Positions 60,597 through 64,000 of a stretch of DNA of 64,000 nt are shown here, one piece after another. A program made the translations under genes and the position numbers. The notes below the pieces were generated by a model. The model was not told the DNA's origin. It worked only from the letters and a program-made list of their open reading frames with translations, and searched no databases. Origin of the DNA: Arthrobacter sp. OAP107 (GTDB lineage Bacteria > Actinomycetota > Actinomycetes > Actinomycetales > Micrococcaceae). The stretch lies in assembly GCF_040546765.1 (NCBI RefSeq), contig NZ_JBEPOK010000001.1, forward strand, positions 2,480,001-2,544,000, in the 5' to 3' direction. Numbering within the stretch: position 1 is the stretch's first letter; each line of letters opens with the position of its first letter.

Positions 60597-60767
60597 TCAG
60601 CCGCGGAGCGAGGTCTCGGAAAACGAGATCTCGGGGAGGGACTCATCATCGGCCGCAACCCACGCCGTGAAGTCTGCGTACGACATGAAAGAGTAGTAGT
60701 CACAGAACCTCGCACCCGCTCGTTCATATGTGCCCACGCTAGTTGGTACTCCTCCTTTCTTATCCAT
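60597..60767 (-). CDS. Possible 56-residue protein
   Basis: ATG-60767 opens a 56-codon frame with AAAGG 5 nt upstream. The middle (RFCDYYSFMSYADFTAWVAA) and acidic end (DDESLPEISFSE) look protein-like. Base composition is lower in GC than nearby genes. No recognised domain. Confidence 0.38.
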   Translation of the reverse strand: MDKKGGVPTSVGTYERAGARFCDYYSFMSYADFTAWVAADDESLPEISFSETSLRG

Positions 60768-60972
60768 CTAACCTTTACAACTGACATGGCGGATTGCGCA
60801 TTCCCGCCGAAGCGGAGTGGGATCCTACGCTGGGAGGACTGAAGGGCTCCCCGCGCCGGAGAAGCCGGCGGCGGTCCCCGACGGGGAGAACTGGGGTCTC
60901 AAATTCGGTTCGAGGGTAGATCGCCTACGGTCGGGAAACTACCTTGTCAGCCCGTTACGCCGCTGCTATTAA

Positions 60973-60994
60973 ATCTATGTCAGCACGTATACAT
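60973..60994. promoter_or_regulatory. Imperfect copy of the hsp20 operator palindrome
   Basis: ATCTATGTC, 4-nt spacer AGCA, CGTATACAT, followed by CGAT. Compare 61960-61981; the flanking AAA and trailing CGAT are shared. It lies about 230 bp before the htrA remnant, in an AT-rich patch that could be its old promoter. Confidence 0.5.
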
Positions 60995-61199
60995 CGATGT
61001 GGTTTGTGGCTCAAGCCGGACCGCTTAGCCGGCGGGGTTGGCGGCGACGCACCGCGCGGCAGAAAACCTGAGCCTGATCGTCGGCGATCTCCACATGGCC
61101 GACGTTCGCACTCAGGTGCCGCTCCCCTTTGCCACGGACTTCGAAAACTTCACCACGGCTGAATCCTGGCGGGAGGACGAGGTGCACCTGGCGGCACCA

Positions 61200-61905
61200 G
61201 GCCCTATACGAGAGAGGAACGGTACGGGCAATGGATCCAATCTCGGACCTTGCCGTGGTGGAGGCTAAGCGGACAGGCCTGACTGCCGCCAAATTCCAGC
61301 CTGCCCTGCCCCGCATCGGTGAACTTGCCGTCGTGATCGGCTGACCGCTCGGATTTGAGAACACGGCGACGGCCGGCATAATCTCGGTCCTGCACCGGCA
61401 GATCCCGGGGGCTGCGTCCCGCAGCCAGTCCCTGGCAGACCTCATCCAAACCGATGCCGCGATCGCCCCGGAAACTCCGGCGGCGCAGTCGTGAACAGCA
61501 GCGGCGAAGTCGTCGGGATCAGCGAGGCCTACATACCCGCGCAGTCCGGGGCCGTGGCACTCAGGTTCGCCATCCCGGCTGCCCTGCGGTAAAGGTAGCC
61601 GACCAACTCCACGCGGACGGAACAGCCGAGCATTCCTTCATAGGCTTGGGATTGGGCGAGATCACCCGGCAGATCGCCGAAGAACTGGGGCTGCCGGACA
61701 CCACCCGTGGGGCGCTGGCACTCACGGTCCAGGAAGGCGGACCGCAGACAAAGCCGGTCTCCGGCCCGGTGACGTCCTCACCAGACTCGGTGACGACGAG
61801 CTCGAATCTCCCGAGGACCTGCTCGCCGCACTGAGAAGCAAGAGCCCCGGCCAAACAGTCACCGTCGAATTCCGCCGAGGAACGAGCCAGCAAGGGGGTT
61901 ATGGT
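61200..61905 (+). pseudogene. htrA/degP-type serine protease, decayed
   Basis: Read across frames, the region gives the HtrA order: MDPISDLAVVEAKRTGLTA, GELAVVIG, PLGFENTATAGIISVL, QTDAAIAPGNSGGAVVN (catalytic serine), GEVVGISEAYIP, then a PDZ domain (FIGLGLGEITRQIAEELGLP, GGPADKAGLRPGDVLTRLGD). Disablements: TGA replacing a Ser codon in GSPLGF near 61341, a 1-nt deletion just before GNSGG, an indel with stop near 61590 and a 1-nt deletion at GGPADK. The N-terminal membrane anchor and catalytic His/Asp part are unrecognisable. Non-functional. Confidence 0.82.
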
Positions 61906-61959
61906 GGCCGAATTTCACGCGCCCGACCTCTTGCCAGTGGTTAACCGAAGTGGTAAAAA

Positions 61960-61981
61960 ATCTATATCAGCGGATATAGAT
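61960..61981. promoter_or_regulatory. Perfect palindrome in the hsp20 promoter
   Basis: ATCTATATC (61960-61968), spacer AGCG, GATATAGAT (61973-61981): 9-bp perfect arms, 39 bp before ATG-62020. It matches neither CIRCE (HrcA) nor HAIR (HspR). Likely operator of a different repressor. Confidence 0.65.
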
Positions 61982-62019
61982 CGATCCGCCTGAGTCAATG
62001 ATGATCAAGGAGGTACGTC

Positions 62020-62445
62020 ATGTTGATGATGAGCGATCCCTTCCGCCAGCTCGACCGGCTTGCCCAGCAGGTCTTTGGCACGGCCGCCCACCCGGCCGCC
62101 ATGCCACTGGATGCCTGGCGGGAGGACACCGAGTTTGTGATCGCGGTTGACCTGCCAGGTGTGGACGTGAACTCAATTGACGTCGACATCGAGCGGAACG
62201 TCCTGACCGTGAAGGCTGAACGGAAGAACACCGCCCCCGAAGGGGCCGAGCTGGTGGCCGCCGAGCGGCCGCAGGGCGTCTTCAGCAGGCAGTTGGTCCT
62301 GGGCGAGGCGTTGGATGGCGAGAAGGTGACCGCCGGGTACGACGGCGGGGTGCTGACCCTGCGGATCCCGGTCGCTGCCAAGGCTCAGCCACGGAAGATC
62401 GAAATCACCAGCGGCCAGGGCGCCCAGCAGCAGATCAGTGCCTAG
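62020..62445 (+). CDS. Hsp20 small heat-shock protein
   Basis: 141 residues with an alpha-crystallin domain (about 30-130): DTEFVIAVDLPGVDVNSIDV, ERNVLTVKAERKN, GVFSRQLVLGEALD and YDGGVLTLRIPVA. It is an ATP-independent holdase that keeps unfolding proteins soluble. ATG-62020 has a strong AAGGAGG. The promoter carries a perfect palindrome, so heat or redox control by a repressor is likely. It follows the htrA remnant, another protein-quality gene. Confidence 0.93.
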   Translation: MLMMSDPFRQLDRLAQQVFGTAAHPAAMPLDAWREDTEFVIAVDLPGVDVNSIDVDIERNVLTVKAERKNTAPEGAELVAAERPQGVFSRQLVLGEALDGEKVTAGYDGGVLTLRIPVAAKAQPRKIEITSGQGAQQQISA

Positions 62446-62660
62446 CCGGGATGGAGGGGCCCCGAACCGCCAGGCTGTTTCAGCGCGCCTGACCTTCAGG
62501 GATGAACGTCGACGTGTCATTCGCGCACAGGCAGTCGCGGGGCGATAGACGCCCCTCCCGGGCGCGGTCCCCGGTACCGGTGACCCGGGGACCGCGCCAC
62601 ACCACACGACGAAGGGGCACGACGTGACCAGACCATGAGGAGGACGGGAGACTCAGTGAA

Positions 62661-63407
62661 ATGCCAGTCACACGCAATGTTGCCTGGGACAGGCGTTTGG
62701 AATGCTTTAAGGGCAGGGACACGACACAGTATGTGCTCACGGCTGCCTCCATGGCCAGCGCGTGCGCAGCCTGCGGGGGACCCCTTGAGTCCGGCGAGCC
62801 GCTCTCACTGCTGGTGAACGTCACGGAAAGCACGGCACCGGACGGAACCAGTTACGTCACCTTCACCGACTGCGTCTGCCACCGCCGGTGCAGTGATCCC
62901 GGCCTGAATGTCCAGCGGAGCCAGTGGGTACCAAACAGACTCACCCCCATGGCCGCCCGGATGGTTCTCACCCAGCAGTCCGGTAACGGGCAGGAACGCC
63001 TGGTGCCGATGCTGGCGTACACACTGGTCCCCGTGGTGGCTTTTCGGGAGAACGACGGCGACCTGACCTCCGCCCTCGTCTCAATCCTGCTCTTCCACGG
63101 CTTCCAATTGGCCATGAGCCCCGACTACGCCGGCATCCTGGAAGACGCCGTCGAAACGTCGGCCAGCTGCAGCTTCTCCCTGACAGGACAGGGCCTGATC
63201 ACCCTCAGCATCGGCGGCAGAACCCTCTTCGGGGAACAGCTCCACCCGGATGAAGCCGAGGACGCGCTGTGGCTCGAGGCCGCCCGCGGCGGCCACGTCC
63301 TGGTCATCAGCGGAGACAATCTCGTCATCACGACCAATGGGCTGGACATCCGGCACGCCGCAGCCCAGGGAACACTGGTCATCGGCACGGTCCCCATCCA
63401 CGCATAG
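62661..63407 (+). CDS. Protein of unknown function with a cysteine zinc-knuckle
   Basis: 248 residues. Near the N-terminus are CAACG (residues 35-39) and, about 30 residues on, CVCHRRC (71-77), a possible zinc site resembling treble-clef knuckles. The middle (LVPMLAYTLVPVVAFRENDG) and C-terminal half (LFGEQLHPDEAEDALWLEAA) show no known motif. Codon use matches the region. ATG-62661 has GGGAG about 11-15 nt upstream, so the start is moderately certain. I do not recognise a family. Confidence 0.65.
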   Translation: MPVTRNVAWDRRLECFKGRDTTQYVLTAASMASACAACGGPLESGEPLSLLVNVTESTAPDGTSYVTFTDCVCHRRCSDPGLNVQRSQWVPNRLTPMAARMVLTQQSGNGQERLVPMLAYTLVPVVAFRENDGDLTSALVSILLFHGFQLAMSPDYAGILEDAVETSASCSFSLTGQGLITLSIGGRTLFGEQLHPDEAEDALWLEAARGGHVLVISGDNLVITTNGLDIRHAAAQGTLVIGTVPIHA

Positions 63408-63464
63408 GCCGTGGGCCCAGCCGTGCCCCGCTGATAACACGGGCGCGTGCGAACAGGACTGAAG

Positions 63465-63854
63465 CTAGTCCACGAGCGGAGGAGGGCCGAAGAGGAATTC
63501 GTTGGCGTGCGACACGGCTTTGCGGAACGCGTCATTCCGAAGCGCCGCCAGGTGTTCAATGTCATCCACGCCGGGTTCAAGAAATCCGGTAAAGCCCGGG
63601 CGAAGCACCCAGATATCCCCGGCCGGCGGCAGGTAGAACACCCCGAAGGAACGGTGCTGATGGTCGTCGTCGCTCCAGATGGGCACCACAGCCAGGGCGG
63701 CACCGGTTGCAGGGTTGATCCATTGCGCCCGTGGCAGCGGCTCCTCGTGGGCCTCGGGGTCCAGGAACGGGGCCGTGCCCTTGCCCCAGCGCTGTTCGAA
63801 GCGCTCGTGGAAGGCCGGGATCAGGTGCGAGTCGTAGCGGCGCCAGTCGCTCAT
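63465..63854 (-). CDS. Conserved-looking protein of unknown function
   Basis: 129 residues, acidic, Trp/Pro-rich (MSDWRRYDSHLIPAFHERFE, WINPATGAALAVVPIW, FGVFYLPPAGDIWVLRPGF), with no signal or membrane segment. ATG-63854 has AGGAG 10 nt upstream; in-frame ATG-63884 is less likely. It converges with the 62661 gene, 57 bp apart. The function is unknown. Confidence 0.65.
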   Translation of the reverse strand: MSDWRRYDSHLIPAFHERFEQRWGKGTAPFLDPEAHEEPLPRAQWINPATGAALAVVPIWSDDDHQHRSFGVFYLPPAGDIWVLRPGFTGFLEPGVDDIEHLAALRNDAFRKAVSHANEFLFGPPPLVD

Positions 63855-64000
63855 CGTGGTTGTTCTCCTCTGGGTCTGATTCATGTGTTGTTACGCCCAC
63901 GGTCCGCTCTCCCACCTGACGGGTGTGACGCGCAGTGGCGGCTCCCGGCGCCGGACCAAGCGGACCGGAATATCTTGCGGACTGTTGCCGTCCCACTTTT

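Overview
The window is GC-rich chromosomal DNA from a high-GC actinobacterium. The protein families and their style suggest a member of the Micrococcaceae, Arthrobacter in the broad sense. Supporting signs are C/G-ending codons, several TANNNT-N6-ATG (leaderless-type) starts, many ATGA stop/start overlaps, a short 'human-type' transketolase, GAF-ANTAR and PucR regulators, and solitary ndh-2, ligB and psuG genes. No rRNA, tRNA, CRISPR array or phage module was seen.

Layout. 1-5,000: end of a beta-carbonic anhydrase, a PucR remnant, a secreted protein, NDH-2, an NCS1 nucleobase/hydantoin permease and a MazG-like enzyme. 5,000-7,260: a dead hipBA-type toxin-antitoxin locus in which hipA has lost its kinase core and a complete IS481-family element sits at the 5' end of hipB. 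7,300-11,800: CBS protein, zinc-knuckle protein, RibD-like reductase, CDF transporter and an LLM flavin enzyme. 12,000-18,000: an aminotransferase/2-hydroxyacid dehydrogenase pair, and an M20 amidohydrolase/MFS pair divergent from a double Lrp/AsnC regulator. 18,100-27,700: gluconate permease and kinase; a PucR/glutaminase/amino-acid permease/ThDP-enzyme run; a dienelactone hydrolase. 27,800-33,000: small stress-type proteins (CsbD, an ABM-fold monooxygenase, a GDYG-repeat protein), transketolase and GAF-ANTAR.

33,200-51,940 is the most interesting part. A five-gene catabolic operon (HAD hydrolase, DAO-type oxidase, aldehyde dehydrogenase, isopropylmalate/tartrate-type dehydrogenase, 2-hydroxyacid dehydrogenase) diverges from an amino-acid-type ABC transporter ending in a sarcosine-oxidase-like flavoenzyme. 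Next come a class III aminotransferase, a succinate-semialdehyde-type dehydrogenase, a FadR/FCD GntR regulator, a second paralogous ABC transporter, a second paralogous GntR regulator and a cupin. Copies of the palindrome ATTGTYRACAAT lie in the main promoter gaps, so the whole block looks like one regulon. It could import an amine or N-methyl amino acid, oxidise and transaminate it, and feed succinate semialdehyde or 2-oxo/hydroxy acids into central metabolism. The substrate cannot be read from sequence.

52,000-64,000: a glycogen-debranching/amylo-glucosidase-like enzyme, a decayed paralogue of the HAD gene, psuG beside an 18-bp triplicate repeat, a second RibD-like reductase, ATP-dependent DNA ligase and a TMEM175-type channel. 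A decayed 2-kb stretch with an htrA pseudogene follows, then hsp20 under a perfect palindrome and two uncharacterised proteins.
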